12,290 nucleotides of DNA from an archaeon (GTDB lineage: Archaea; Nanobdellota; Nanobdellia; Pacearchaeales; GW2011-AR1). The stretch lies in NCBI GenBank assembly GCA_027341315.1, contig DAIENA010000002.1:1-12290 (forward strand), given 5' to 3'. Below are positions 1 through 6,411 of this stretch, piece after piece. A program made the position numbers and the translations under genes. The stretch's first letter is position 1. Each line of letters opens with the position of its first letter. Under the pieces are notes generated by a model. It saw only the letters and a list, made by a program, of their open reading frames with translations. It did no database searches and was not told the origin of the DNA.

Positions 1-91
1 TCGTTTTCTTTATAACTTCCTCTTCTTTTCTAAAGTCATTTAAGAATCCGTGGGTTAATCCCAAAAAAATAAAGGAAAAATTATTCCCCAT
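1..91 (-). CDS. N-terminal 30 codons of an unknown protein, cut by the left window edge
   Basis: An ATG at 91-89 opens a minus-strand frame that stays open to position 1. The visible protein begins MGNNFSFIFLGLTHGFLNDF and continues into a charged stretch (RKEEEVIKKT). The start follows the stop codon of the 56-aa gene by one nucleotide (TAA-A-ATG), the same junction used between cotranscribed genes elsewhere in this window, so the two are probably translated together. The first 16 residues are fairly hydrophobic and could be a weak membrane or signal segment, but too little is visible to assign a family. Too short to be certain it is coding; the operon-style junction and the unbroken frame are the support. 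Confidence 0.5.
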   Translation of the reverse strand, partial: MGNNFSFIFLGLTHGFLNDFRKEEEVIKKT

Positions 92-92
92 T

Positions 93-263
93 TTACATCC
101 AATATTTTATACTTGTTCCCGTGTTATAGGTTTTGTCCTCAATCAAGGTCAATCCTTCATAAGACTTGGATGGTTTATTCAATTTGTCAGGCTTATATTC
201 TTTCTCACCTGCTTTTGGTTTATTTGCTTCCGATTCAAGAGCAATTTTTTCTAAAGGTTCCAT
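93..263 (-). CDS. Hypothetical 56-aa charged protein
   Basis: Starting at the ATG at 263 gives a 56-residue, lysine- and glutamate-rich, proline-containing protein (MEPLEKIALESEANKPKAGE at the N-terminus, ending SIKYWM). The frame extends to a TTG at 284, but the ATG is better because a GGGAG Shine-Dalgarno match (274-270) lies 6 nt in front of it and a TATA-like TTAAATAT (310-303) would place transcription start near 280. No signal peptide, membrane segment or known domain is visible; low complexity suggests a largely disordered protein. It lies downstream of the toxin-antitoxin pair but with its own promoter-like element, and its stop is one base from the next ATG. Function unknown. It could be a spurious frame, but the SD, promoter and coupled downstream gene argue for a real small gene. 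Confidence 0.5.
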   Translation of the reverse strand: MEPLEKIALESEANKPKAGEKEYKPDKLNKPSKSYEGLTLIEDKTYNTGTSIKYWM

Positions 264-302
264 TTTGTTCTCCCATTTAATCAAAATAATTACGTGAGGG
301 TC

Positions 303-310
303 ATATTTAA
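303..310 (-). promoter_or_regulatory. TATA-like element before the 56-aa gene
   Basis: On the minus strand TTAAATAT reads from 310 to 303 in a short gap (264-374) with no other gene. A start about 26 nt downstream would fall near 280 and give a leader of roughly 17 nt containing the GGGAG ribosome site. Weak match in AT-rich DNA. Confidence 0.35.
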
Positions 311-368
311 GGATTTTGTTTTTTCAAAAATTCATAAAATATATGCTCTCTTTTAATAAATTTAGTTT

Positions 369-374
369 AAAAAA
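369..374 (-). terminator. Possible poly-T transcription terminator after the toxin gene
   Basis: Immediately after the toxin stop codon (375-377) the minus strand carries a run of six T. Archaeal RNA polymerase can terminate at short T tracts without a hairpin, so this may end the toxin-antitoxin transcript. In such an AT-rich genome the run alone is weak evidence. Confidence 0.3.
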
Positions 375-629
375 TTAATTTTCATAAATATTTTTTCTGT
401 GTCCAATATTTAGCACGAGAACAACCAGTTCACTATTTTTTATCATGTAGATTATTCTGTATTTGTCGCATCGCAGTCTCCAAAGTCCGGATAAATTTCC
501 AGATAATGGTTTTCCCAGTTCGGGATTTGAGCCTAGTTCATTAATCTTTTTCCCTAATCTTTCCTGTATTGGGCGATCCAATTTTCTGAAAAAGTTTGCA
601 GCTTTTTTGTCGAATATAATTTCATACAT
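375..629 (-). CDS. relE: RelE/ParE-family toxin, mRNA interferase-like
   Basis: An 84-residue protein of typical RelE length. It shows the family pattern: an N-terminal beta strand (MYEIIFDKKA), a helical hairpin with NFFRKLD and IQERLGKKI, then GLWRLRCDKYRIIYMI and the C-terminal LVLNIGHRKNIYEN. Residues positioned like the catalytic and RNA-binding set of RelE are R51, R53, R58, Y61, H77, R78 and Y82, so it is probably an active ribosome-dependent mRNA endonuclease rather than a ParE gyrase poison; this distinction is inference. Its start overlaps the antitoxin's end by 8 nt (622-629), the usual antitoxin-first coupling. The conserved terminal HRxxIY is intact, with no truncation. Family assignment is strong; target specificity cannot be read from sequence. 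Confidence 0.88.
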   Translation of the reverse strand: MYEIIFDKKAANFFRKLDRPIQERLGKKINELGSNPELGKPLSGNLSGLWRLRCDKYRIIYMIKNSELVVLVLNIGHRKNIYEN

Positions 630-894
630 TTAATTTCAACTCTTTTTTTAAATCATCAAACTTTATCCCTTTTGCACCTTTCTCGAATCTTTCTAAAGCT
701 TCTGTTATTTCTCTCATTGTCTTGGAATCTGAAAGGACTTCAATTGTATCAACAAGGCTCTCTCTATCAAAATTTCTTGGTGAAGATAAATTAACCAATC
801 TAAATAGAAGTTCGTTGTATGTTTCTCTTCTGTGTATTTTTAGAGAATCTAATTTCTTTTTTAAAATTTCATCCACCTGAATTGTTGTTACCAT
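622..894 (-). CDS. Ribbon-helix-helix-like antitoxin partner of the RelE toxin
   Basis: A 90-residue protein whose N-terminus (MVTTIQVDEILKKKLDSLK followed by ETYNELLFRLV) has the pattern of a ribbon-helix-helix DNA-binding domain: a short strand TTIQV and two helices. Archaeal RelB/VapB-type antitoxins of this kind are common. The C-terminal half (about residues 45-90) is charged and helical (TMREITEALERFEKGAKGIK), suited to wrapping the toxin. It lies first in the operon and overlaps the toxin by 8 nt. A TATA box 27 nt in front of the ATG and a perfect inverted repeat between the TATA box and the ATG suggest leaderless transcription with autorepression. It could be labelled RelB, VapB-like or DUF7557-like; the role is clearer than the exact family. 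Confidence 0.8.
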   Translation of the reverse strand: MVTTIQVDEILKKKLDSLKIHRRETYNELLFRLVNLSSPRNFDRESLVDTIEVLSDSKTMREITEALERFEKGAKGIKFDDLKKELKLNV

Positions 895-901
895 ATTCTC
901 T

Positions 902-915
902 TATAGTAGACTATA
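902..915 (-). promoter_or_regulatory. Putative autoregulatory operator of the toxin-antitoxin operon
   Basis: TATAGT-AG-ACTATA is a perfect 6-bp inverted repeat with a 2-bp centre. It lies between the TATA box (917-924) and the antitoxin ATG (894), where a bound ribbon-helix-helix antitoxin would block transcription start. Position and symmetry are seen; binding is inferred. Confidence 0.5.
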
Positions 916-916
916 G

Positions 917-924
917 TTTATAAA
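917..924 (-). promoter_or_regulatory. TATA box of the toxin-antitoxin operon
   Basis: TTTATAAA, symmetric on both strands, is centred about 27 nt from the antitoxin ATG and preceded on the minus strand by an A-rich BRE-like stretch. No Shine-Dalgarno site precedes the ATG, which fits a leaderless mRNA. Confidence 0.6.
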
Positions 925-933
925 TTTTATGTG

Positions 934-958
934 ATTGTTGGAGTTCTCTCCAGTCAAT
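934..958. repeat. Imperfect hairpin between divergent promoters
   Basis: TGGAG-TTCT-CTCCA (939-952) is a 5-bp stem with a 4-nt loop, extended outward by ATTG (934-937) pairing with CAAT (955-958) across a small bulge. It lies midway between the antitoxin promoter and the promoter of the secreted protein, so it could be a regulator site or an RNA hairpin. Modest signal. The rest of the 152-nt gap (895-1046) holds only the two promoters and the operator. Confidence 0.3.
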
Positions 959-1017
959 TTCAAAATCCACAAATTATATAACTTTAGAAATTCTTTAATT
1001 TCCATTAAATCCAAAAG

Positions 1018-1027
1018 TTTATAAATA
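1018..1027 (+). promoter_or_regulatory. TATA box of the secreted T9SS-tail protein
   Basis: TTTATAAATA is centred about 25 nt before the ATG at 1047, with AAAAG just upstream as a BRE-like element and no Shine-Dalgarno site. The bacterial-looking gene therefore carries an archaeal leaderless-type promoter. Confidence 0.6.
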
Positions 1028-1046
1028 ACTATGTGGTAGTAACAAT

Positions 1047-2642
1047 ATGAGAAAAATAGGCCGAACTTTGAGAAATTATATTGCCCCGGCAATAATTGGA
1101 TTAGCGGCGCTTTTGCCCTCGAAACTTAATGCCCAGTCTAAAGATTTATTAAAAAGTATTCCGGTTTATGGCCCGTCTCCAGCGACGACGATTTCTGTTC
1201 CGGTAAAAGACGGTCCAACGCCTTTAGAAGTTATTGGGAACCCTTTTAGTCAACCTAATATTCAAGATTACCTTGGAAGAAGGCATCTTGACTGGTACGG
1301 TTCGGGCGATGTAAATAACGACGAAAAAATTGACAGTCTGGACGTTGCCGCAATTGACACCGCGAAAAACGATCGGGCGGATATAGACGGTGATGGAATT
1401 CCCGGAACACAGAATGATAAACAAATATTACTCAATTATTTGAGCGGAAAAATTTCTCATTTACCTGGACAGTGGAATGAACTCACGACGAGAGACGAAC
1501 GAGTTTCGTGGTTGGAGAAGATGATAAAAATTGATGATTTGGATACTAAAGTTCTTAATCTGAGACAAAATTATGGATGGGTCTGTGGGGATGTGACAAC
1601 ACAGGAACAAATCAACTTTTATGGAATTTCAAACATAGATGAATTTATAAAAAATCATAAAACAGCAGGAGGAACTGATTATTTTAAAGAACATAATGCA
1701 AGGTTTAATATCCCTGTTTATCAAATTGGTACAATAAGTGATTTAAATGATGCACATGCAATTAATGGAGTTCTTGTAGGAAATGATCCTTTAAATTTTA
1801 ACGACCGGTATAAATGGAGTGATTATTTTGGAGTTGATAAACTAAATGTAAAACCTGGAGATTCTGAGATGAAGGATGGTCCGGTTTCAATTAATTTAGA
1901 AGCCTATGTACAAAATCCTGTTTTACAACAAAAAGAATTCGCTTTTATCACTGATCTTGTTAAATTTAATTTAACAAATAATGTTCCAGTTTTAGAGAAA
2001 TATTCAGGATACTTAACTCTCAACAACCCAAACGTAATAAAAGTTCACGTCGGGAATTTGGAAAAAATCGTCGTCGATAGCGGGAAGTTTCCGGACGGAA
2101 CGGTTTTGACGCCGGAGTTTTTGGCGTCGCATGGTTACAAGGCGATTCCGGACACGTCGTCGGAAAACGCTTACGGGCTTAAAACTAATTTGAGTTACTT
2201 AGATTCGGACACAACAAAACTTGCTCCTTCGGGATTGGGTGGAAGTCATTACCAGTTCTTGAGAAAGTTTTTCTCATGGATTTACTCGGGGGGCGTTACG
2301 AAAAAAGATTCAACGACACAAATAATTGAAGTTGACAAATTAACAGATGTTGAAGTTTCAGGAATTCAAATTCCTAAAGAGTTCAAACTTTACCAGAATT
2401 ATCCAAATCCTTACAACCCGTCGACGAATATTAAATATGAAACAAGCAAATTCGGAGACGTCACGCTTGAGGTTTATAATTTATTAGGGGAAAAAATTGA
2501 ATCAAGAGTTCAAAGAGCAGTTGGCCCCGGAGTTCATGAATTCAAAAATATTGACATGTCAAAGTATTCATCCGGAATGTATTTGTTTAGAGTTTCCGAC
2601 GGGAAAAATTCGAAAGCAATTAAAGGGCTTTTAGTAAAATAA
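1047..2642 (+). CDS. Secreted protein: dockerin-like, transglutaminase-like, type IX sorting domain
   Basis: 531 residues. A signal peptide covers about 1-29 (basic start, hydrophobic IAPAIIGLAALLP, likely cleavage LNA|QSKD). Residues 87-133 hold two calcium-binding loops like dockerin or EF-hand repeats (GDVNNDEKIDSLDV and ADIDGDGIPGTQND). Residues about 155-260 contain GWVCGDVTTQ (C180), ARFNIPVYQIG, DAHAINGVLVGND (H237) and a Trp, the order of a transglutaminase/papain-like core with Cys and His; this is a pattern-level assignment. Residues 443-531 are a clear type IX secretion (Por) C-terminal sorting domain: LYQNYPNPYNPSTNIKYE, LEVYNLLGEKIE, YSSGMYLFRVSDG. That tail is characteristic of Bacteroidota/Ignavibacteriota and is unexpected in an archaeal neighbourhood. 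The promoter is archaeal in form. The central part is nearly free of CpG while both ends are CpG-rich, hinting at a chimeric gene. Probably acquired by transfer; enzymatic activity unproven. Confidence 0.82.
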   Translation: MRKIGRTLRNYIAPAIIGLAALLPSKLNAQSKDLLKSIPVYGPSPATTISVPVKDGPTPLEVIGNPFSQPNIQDYLGRRHLDWYGSGDVNNDEKIDSLDVAAIDTAKNDRADIDGDGIPGTQNDKQILLNYLSGKISHLPGQWNELTTRDERVSWLEKMIKIDDLDTKVLNLRQNYGWVCGDVTTQEQINFYGISNIDEFIKNHKTAGGTDYFKEHNARFNIPVYQIGTISDLNDAHAINGVLVGNDPLNFNDRYKWSDYFGVDKLNVKPGDSEMKDGPVSINLEAYVQNPVLQQKEFAFITDLVKFNLTNNVPVLEKYSGYLTLNNPNVIKVHVGNLEKIVVDSGKFPDGTVLTPEFLASHGYKAIPDTSSENAYGLKTNLSYLDSDTTKLAPSGLGGSHYQFLRKFFSWIYSGGVTKKDSTTQIIEVDKLTDVEVSGIQIPKEFKLYQNYPNPYNPSTNIKYETSKFGDVTLEVYNLLGEKIESRVQRAVGPGVHEFKNIDMSKYSSGMYLFRVSDGKNSKAIKGLLVK

Positions 2643-2660
2643 TTTTAATTTTCAAAAATC

Positions 2661-2668
2661 TTTATAAA
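2661..2668 (+). promoter_or_regulatory. TATA box of the large surface protein
   Basis: TTTATAAA is centred about 26 nt before the ATG at 2691. This spacing favours leaderless initiation at that ATG over the in-frame TTG at 2679, which would lie upstream of the expected transcription start. Only 48 nt separate the preceding stop from this ATG. Confidence 0.6.
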
Positions 2669-2690
2669 TCCGTTTCCCTTGGTGTATGCA

Positions 2691-5600
2691 ATGGAAAAAG
2701 GGGATATTGCTAAAGTATTTTTGTTGGGAATTTTGGTTTTATTTTTTACTTTTTTAGTTTCGGCTTCTTATGGTTTTTCAAATTATTCAATTAATTCAAA
2801 TTATTCTCAGGGGTCAACTATTTCCGGGTTTGTGAATCTTTCTTTTCAGGGTGAACCTGTAAGTTCACTATTTTATGACAATATGGGAAACAACGCAACC
2901 CTTGGAGATTTGTTAAATTATTCTCAAGGTTATTCTTACAACTGCACTCCTGTAAATTGTCTTCCTTATTACGCGGAATCAAACCCGTCGACGTCAAAGT
3001 ATTTTAGCCTTGGAGTCGGACAGGAAAAAACTCTTGGTTTTATTATAAAAGGAAATCTTGAAACTGTAAATTCGGTTTCGTTTTTTGTATCAAGCGACGC
3101 CTCGCCTTCCCCTTACAATCAAATAAAAATCGACTTTCTCGACGACGGTGTAATTGACGCAGGGAATACGAAATCGATGGACAATTCAATCGGAACTCCG
3201 CCGACGAATTTGAATTTTGGATGTTACAATTCTTCTGAAAGTGCGAGTGAAACTTCAGTTGGAACGGTTCCCTTTTGTCAGAGAATTTCCCTGAAAGAAT
3301 CTCCAGGACTTTTAATCGGCGGATGGTTCAAGAAAATTTCGGACGGCGCAAATTCTTTATGGGCGAATTTGTATAACAAGAACGCGATTTCGGTTGGTGC
3401 GTGTAAAATTTTAAATTCATCTATTTCGTCTTCGGGAGGATACTCTTTTTGCAGTGTTAATGTGTCTGTTCCTCAAAACGACGACTATTATCTTTGTGTT
3501 TTTTCTGAAGGGGGAAATGCAAGCTACAAAACTTTAGGGTACACCTCGGCGAATCCGTCGAACAACTGCGGCTTTCTAGGCGACCTTTTTCAAAATGAAA
3601 CCGCGTCTTATGATATAGGAGTTTCTCCGCTGAATTTTTCCACCCCCGGAACTTTGAATATTTCAGAAACTCTTCCTGGAAACGTCAGGCTCTCAAGAAT
3701 GGTTGAATATTATGTTCGTTCAAATTATCCTGACGGATGCACCAACGGCTGTAAAATTCCAATCACAATTATGTCGTCGGCAAATCAAAATATTAATATT
3801 AGCAATCTTTCTGTAAGTTATAATTTAGTTTCTCTTCCGGGAATTCAGACTTCTTCACTTTATGATTTTAGTAAAAAGGTTCCGACGGTGGATTCTAAAA
3901 CACAGCCCCTTTATCTTGACGGATTTTTTAAATTACCGACGTTAATCGGAAATCAACTTTACACTCTTAAGTTTAATGGAAATACTTTATTTAGTAAAAC
4001 AATTTCTATTGAGCGATTTCCGATGGTTCTTTTTCCGTCGAGTTATGCGGTAGGTTTTCCGATTCCTTTTTTATTGAGAGCAGTTTCAAATGGGACGGTT
4101 TCTTCAGTGGATTGGAATTTTGGAGACAACACCACCCAAACAACTTATTCACTTAATGCGGTACATTCGTATTCCACGACGGGAAATTACACCGTCACAG
4201 CTTCTGTTTATTTAGATGGATCTAAATTTTCAAAAAGTTTTAATGTTGAAATTCTTCCAGTTCAAGGGTTTATAGATCAGGAAATTTCAAATAAGGAAAG
4301 TTCTTTAGCCTCGGCAAAGAGCCAGATTTCTTTAATGGACGCTTTTGACGGGGGGGAAGTTTCGAGAGTTCTCGGAATTAATAATTTAACAACTTCACTC
4401 TCGCAAATAAAAACTTCAAAATTATATGCTTCTTCCGACGCTGATTACCAGAAATTGTTCCAAAATCTTTTAAGCCTTCAAATTCCAATTTCTATTTTAC
4501 AGGCAAAATCGGGGAAGGTCTCTTTTATTCAGAGTAGCGACGCTGTCGATTTGTCCGCCTTAGGAAGCGTGACCGGATTAAATTATTCATCAGAAAGCTC
4601 TGCTTATATTTCATACTGGGATTATCAAAATATTAATTCCAAACTTTCATCAAATAGAATTTCAATTCAGATGGAAGACTCAAACATCCCCTTGAATGTT
4701 TATGATTTATCTCTTTCTCCAAAGAACATGATTAATCAGTCTTATTATGTAATTTTTACAAATCCTAATGCGTTGCATTTCGAAGATGGTTCCGGAGTAA
4801 AATCTGCGGGAGACATTTCTTATTTTGAACTTGGAACAGATTCAAAAGACATTCGTTTTTCGACGGATTTAGAATTTAGTTCCGGGTTGCCATTTTTTAT
4901 TTCTCCCAAAGAAGTTTCGGTTCTTCCGTCGTCGGTTCCTGAGGCAAATAGCGCGAAGTGGATATGGCCTCTTGGAATTTTAGGGGTTTTTTTAATTGGC
5001 CTTCTTGTTTACTTAGTTATGAACAGGTGGTATAAATTGAAATATGAAAAGTATCTTTTCCCTGACAGAAATCAGTTATACAATGCAATTGTTTACATTT
5101 CTAATTCAGTTAAAAACGGAGTTGAAGAAGGGGAAATAAAAAAGAGTTTGACCGATGTTGGATGGAAAGGCGAGCAAGTTGTCTATTTAATGAGAAAATA
5201 TGCCGGCAAAAGAACAGGAATGTTTGATTTGTTCGGGCTGTTTAAATCAAGAGAAGCACCAAAGTCAAGTACTCCTCCGAAACCTGGAAAAAATATAAAC
5301 TATCGGGAAAATGTTCGAACTCCGTCGACAAAAATGGTTTCAAGTGAAATTCCGGGATTTATTAAATTTATTTCTATTCTAATGTATATTGAGGCAGGAG
5401 TTCTTTTTGTTCTTTCAATTTTAATTTTCTTTGGAGGAAGTTTAATACTCTTTTTTCTTGGACTTCAGAATTTAAGCTCTTATATTATCCTTATGGGGCT
5501 TTTTTTCATCCTTTTAGGGGGAATTTCCATTCTTGTAGGGGTTGGTTTGTGGAAAAAGAAAAATTGGGCGAGATTTGTTGCGGCATTCTTTTATTTTATA

Positions 5601-5726
5601 GGAATTGTATTGGGAGTAATTCTAGTTATTAATGGAAATTTATCCGGATTTTTCTCCGTTGTGATAAATGGATTTTTTACATTTTATTTAATATTCAACA
5701 AGGGGGTTAGAGAGGTGTTTTTGTAA
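2691..5726 (+). CDS. Large glycosylation-rich surface protein with PKD domain and C-terminal membrane region
   Basis: 1011 residues from the ATG chosen by its TATA box. A signal peptide or anchor covers about 8-27 (VFLLGILVLFFTFLVSASYG). The long ectodomain is Ser/Asn-rich with about twenty NxS/T sequons and several cysteines, as in archaeal S-layer or adhesin proteins. Residues about 445-523 form a PKD domain (SVDWNFGDNTTQ, then HSYSTTGNYTVTASVYLDG). A transmembrane helix at about 757-779 (WIWPLGILGVFLIGLLVYLV) leads into a cytosolic segment (LFPDRNQLYNAIVYI, KKSLTDVGWKGEQVVYLMRK), a short helical unit I associate with DPANN membrane proteins. The last 120 residues carry about four hydrophobic segments (ISILMYIEAGVLFVLSIL, IILMGLFFILLGGISILV, AAFFYFIGIVLGVILV and a final one). 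It probably displays a large outer domain while the C-terminus sits in and under the membrane. Ligand unknown; pairing with the preceding secreted protein is conjecture. Confidence 0.8.
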   Translation: MEKGDIAKVFLLGILVLFFTFLVSASYGFSNYSINSNYSQGSTISGFVNLSFQGEPVSSLFYDNMGNNATLGDLLNYSQGYSYNCTPVNCLPYYAESNPSTSKYFSLGVGQEKTLGFIIKGNLETVNSVSFFVSSDASPSPYNQIKIDFLDDGVIDAGNTKSMDNSIGTPPTNLNFGCYNSSESASETSVGTVPFCQRISLKESPGLLIGGWFKKISDGANSLWANLYNKNAISVGACKILNSSISSSGGYSFCSVNVSVPQNDDYYLCVFSEGGNASYKTLGYTSANPSNNCGFLGDLFQNETASYDIGVSPLNFSTPGTLNISETLPGNVRLSRMVEYYVRSNYPDGCTNGCKIPITIMSSANQNINISNLSVSYNLVSLPGIQTSSLYDFSKKVPTVDSKTQPLYLDGFFKLPTLIGNQLYTLKFNGNTLFSKTISIERFPMVLFPSSYAVGFPIPFLLRAVSNGTVSSVDWNFGDNTTQTTYSLNAVHSYSTTGNYTVTASVYLDGSKFSKSFNVEILPVQGFIDQEISNKESSLASAKSQISLMDAFDGGEVSRVLGINNLTTSLSQIKTSKLYASSDADYQKLFQNLLSLQIPISILQAKSGKVSFIQSSDAVDLSALGSVTGLNYSSESSAYISYWDYQNINSKLSSNRISIQMEDSNIPLNVYDLSLSPKNMINQSYYVIFTNPNALHFEDGSGVKSAGDISYFELGTDSKDIRFSTDLEFSSGLPFFISPKEVSVLPSSVPEANSAKWIWPLGILGVFLIGLLVYLVMNRWYKLKYEKYLFPDRNQLYNAIVYISNSVKNGVEEGEIKKSLTDVGWKGEQVVYLMRKYAGKRTGMFDLFGLFKSREAPKSSTPPKPGKNINYRENVRTPSTKMVSSEIPGFIKFISILMYIEAGVLFVLSILIFFGGSLILFFLGLQNLSSYIILMGLFFILLGGISILVGVGLWKKKNWARFVAAFFYFIGIVLGVILVINGNLSGFFSVVINGFFTFYLIFNKGVREVFL

Positions 5727-5734
5727 ATACAAAA

Positions 5735-5744
5735 TTTAATAAAC
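5735..5744 (+). promoter_or_regulatory. TATA box of the GTPase cluster
   Basis: TTTAATAAAC is centred about 26 nt before the ATG at 5765 in a 38-nt gap and is followed by an A-rich run without a Shine-Dalgarno motif. It probably drives a leaderless transcript through the GTPase, membrane protein and DUF2073 genes. Confidence 0.5.
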
Positions 5745-5764
5745 AAAAAAAATAAACAAATAAT

Positions 5765-6409
5765 ATGGCAATAAAAATTATGAAGAATTTTTTCAGGAGA
5801 ATTTTTTCAGGTCTTTTCAAAGACAAGAAAGATATAAAACTTGGATTTTATGGTCCGCCGAATGCAGGAAAGACCAGCCTTGCTAACAGAATATGTAAAG
5901 ACTTTACAGGAGAAGAGATTGGTTCAGTTTCTAAAGTTCCGCATGAAACGAGAAACGTCCAGTTCAAGGAGAAAGTTGAAATTTCTTACAAAGGAAAGTC
6001 TATGACTTTCAAAATGATTGACACGCCCGGAATTACCACTAAAATTGATTATGAAGATTTTTTAAAATATAAGTTAAACAAGAAAGAAGCAAAGACAAGA
6101 GCAAAAGAAGCAACGCAGGGAATAATCGAAAGTATAAAATGGCTTGACGATATGGATGTTGTTGTTGTCGTTCTCGACGCTACGGAGAACCCTTTCAATC
6201 AGGTGAATATTACGATAATCGGAAATCTCGTCGCGAGAAAAATTCCCGTTTTAATCGTCGCAAACAAGTCAGACCTTAGAAAAGCAAACGTAAAAAAAAT
6301 TGAAGAGGCCTTCCCGGAGTATCCTGTTATCGGAATGAGCGCCAAATATGGTAAAAATCTTGAGGAGTTTTATGAAGAAATTTTTAAAATTTCAAAACAT
6401 AAAAATTGA
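5765..6409 (+). CDS. arvA: Era-like small GTPase, OapA/ArvA family
   Basis: 214 residues with every GTPase motif: P-loop GPPNAGKT (30-37), switch I Thr in VPHETR (T62), DTPG (86-89), NKSD (167-170) and SAK (192-194). The stretch GFYGPPNAGKTSLANRICKD plus VPHETR and DTPGITTKIDY matches the archaeal origin-associated protein OapA, recently renamed ArvA in Haloferax because it drives extracellular vesicle formation. The N-terminus (about 6-22, KNFFRRIFSGLFKDKK) is basic and amphipathic and could hold the protein on the membrane. DUF2073 (OapB/ArvB) and DUF2072 (OapC/ArvC) partners follow within 1.2 kb, which supports the assignment. A second Met at codon 6 is an alternative start; the promoter spacing favours the first. 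Biochemical role in this lineage is inferred from the family. Confidence 0.88.
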   Translation: MAIKIMKNFFRRIFSGLFKDKKDIKLGFYGPPNAGKTSLANRICKDFTGEEIGSVSKVPHETRNVQFKEKVEISYKGKSMTFKMIDTPGITTKIDYEDFLKYKLNKKEAKTRAKEATQGIIESIKWLDDMDVVVVVLDATENPFNQVNITIIGNLVARKIPVLIVANKSDLRKANVKKIEEAFPEYPVIGMSAKYGKNLEEFYEEIFKISKHKN

Positions 6410-6411
6410 AA

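Noticed and set aside
901..1092. 63-aa minus-strand open frame in the gap before the secreted protein
   Set aside because: It overlaps the TATA boxes and operator of two divergent genes and the signal-peptide codons of the plus-strand gene, has no ribosome site, and its translation is biased toward Tyr/Leu/Asn as expected from AT-rich non-coding DNA.
1224..1424. 66-aa minus-strand open frame
   Set aside because: Fully inside the confidently coded secreted protein; its frame is the antisense shadow of that gene.
2679..2690. TTG start four codons upstream for the large surface protein
   Set aside because: The TATA box at 2661-2668 places transcription start at the ATG at 2691, so the TTG would not be on the mRNA.
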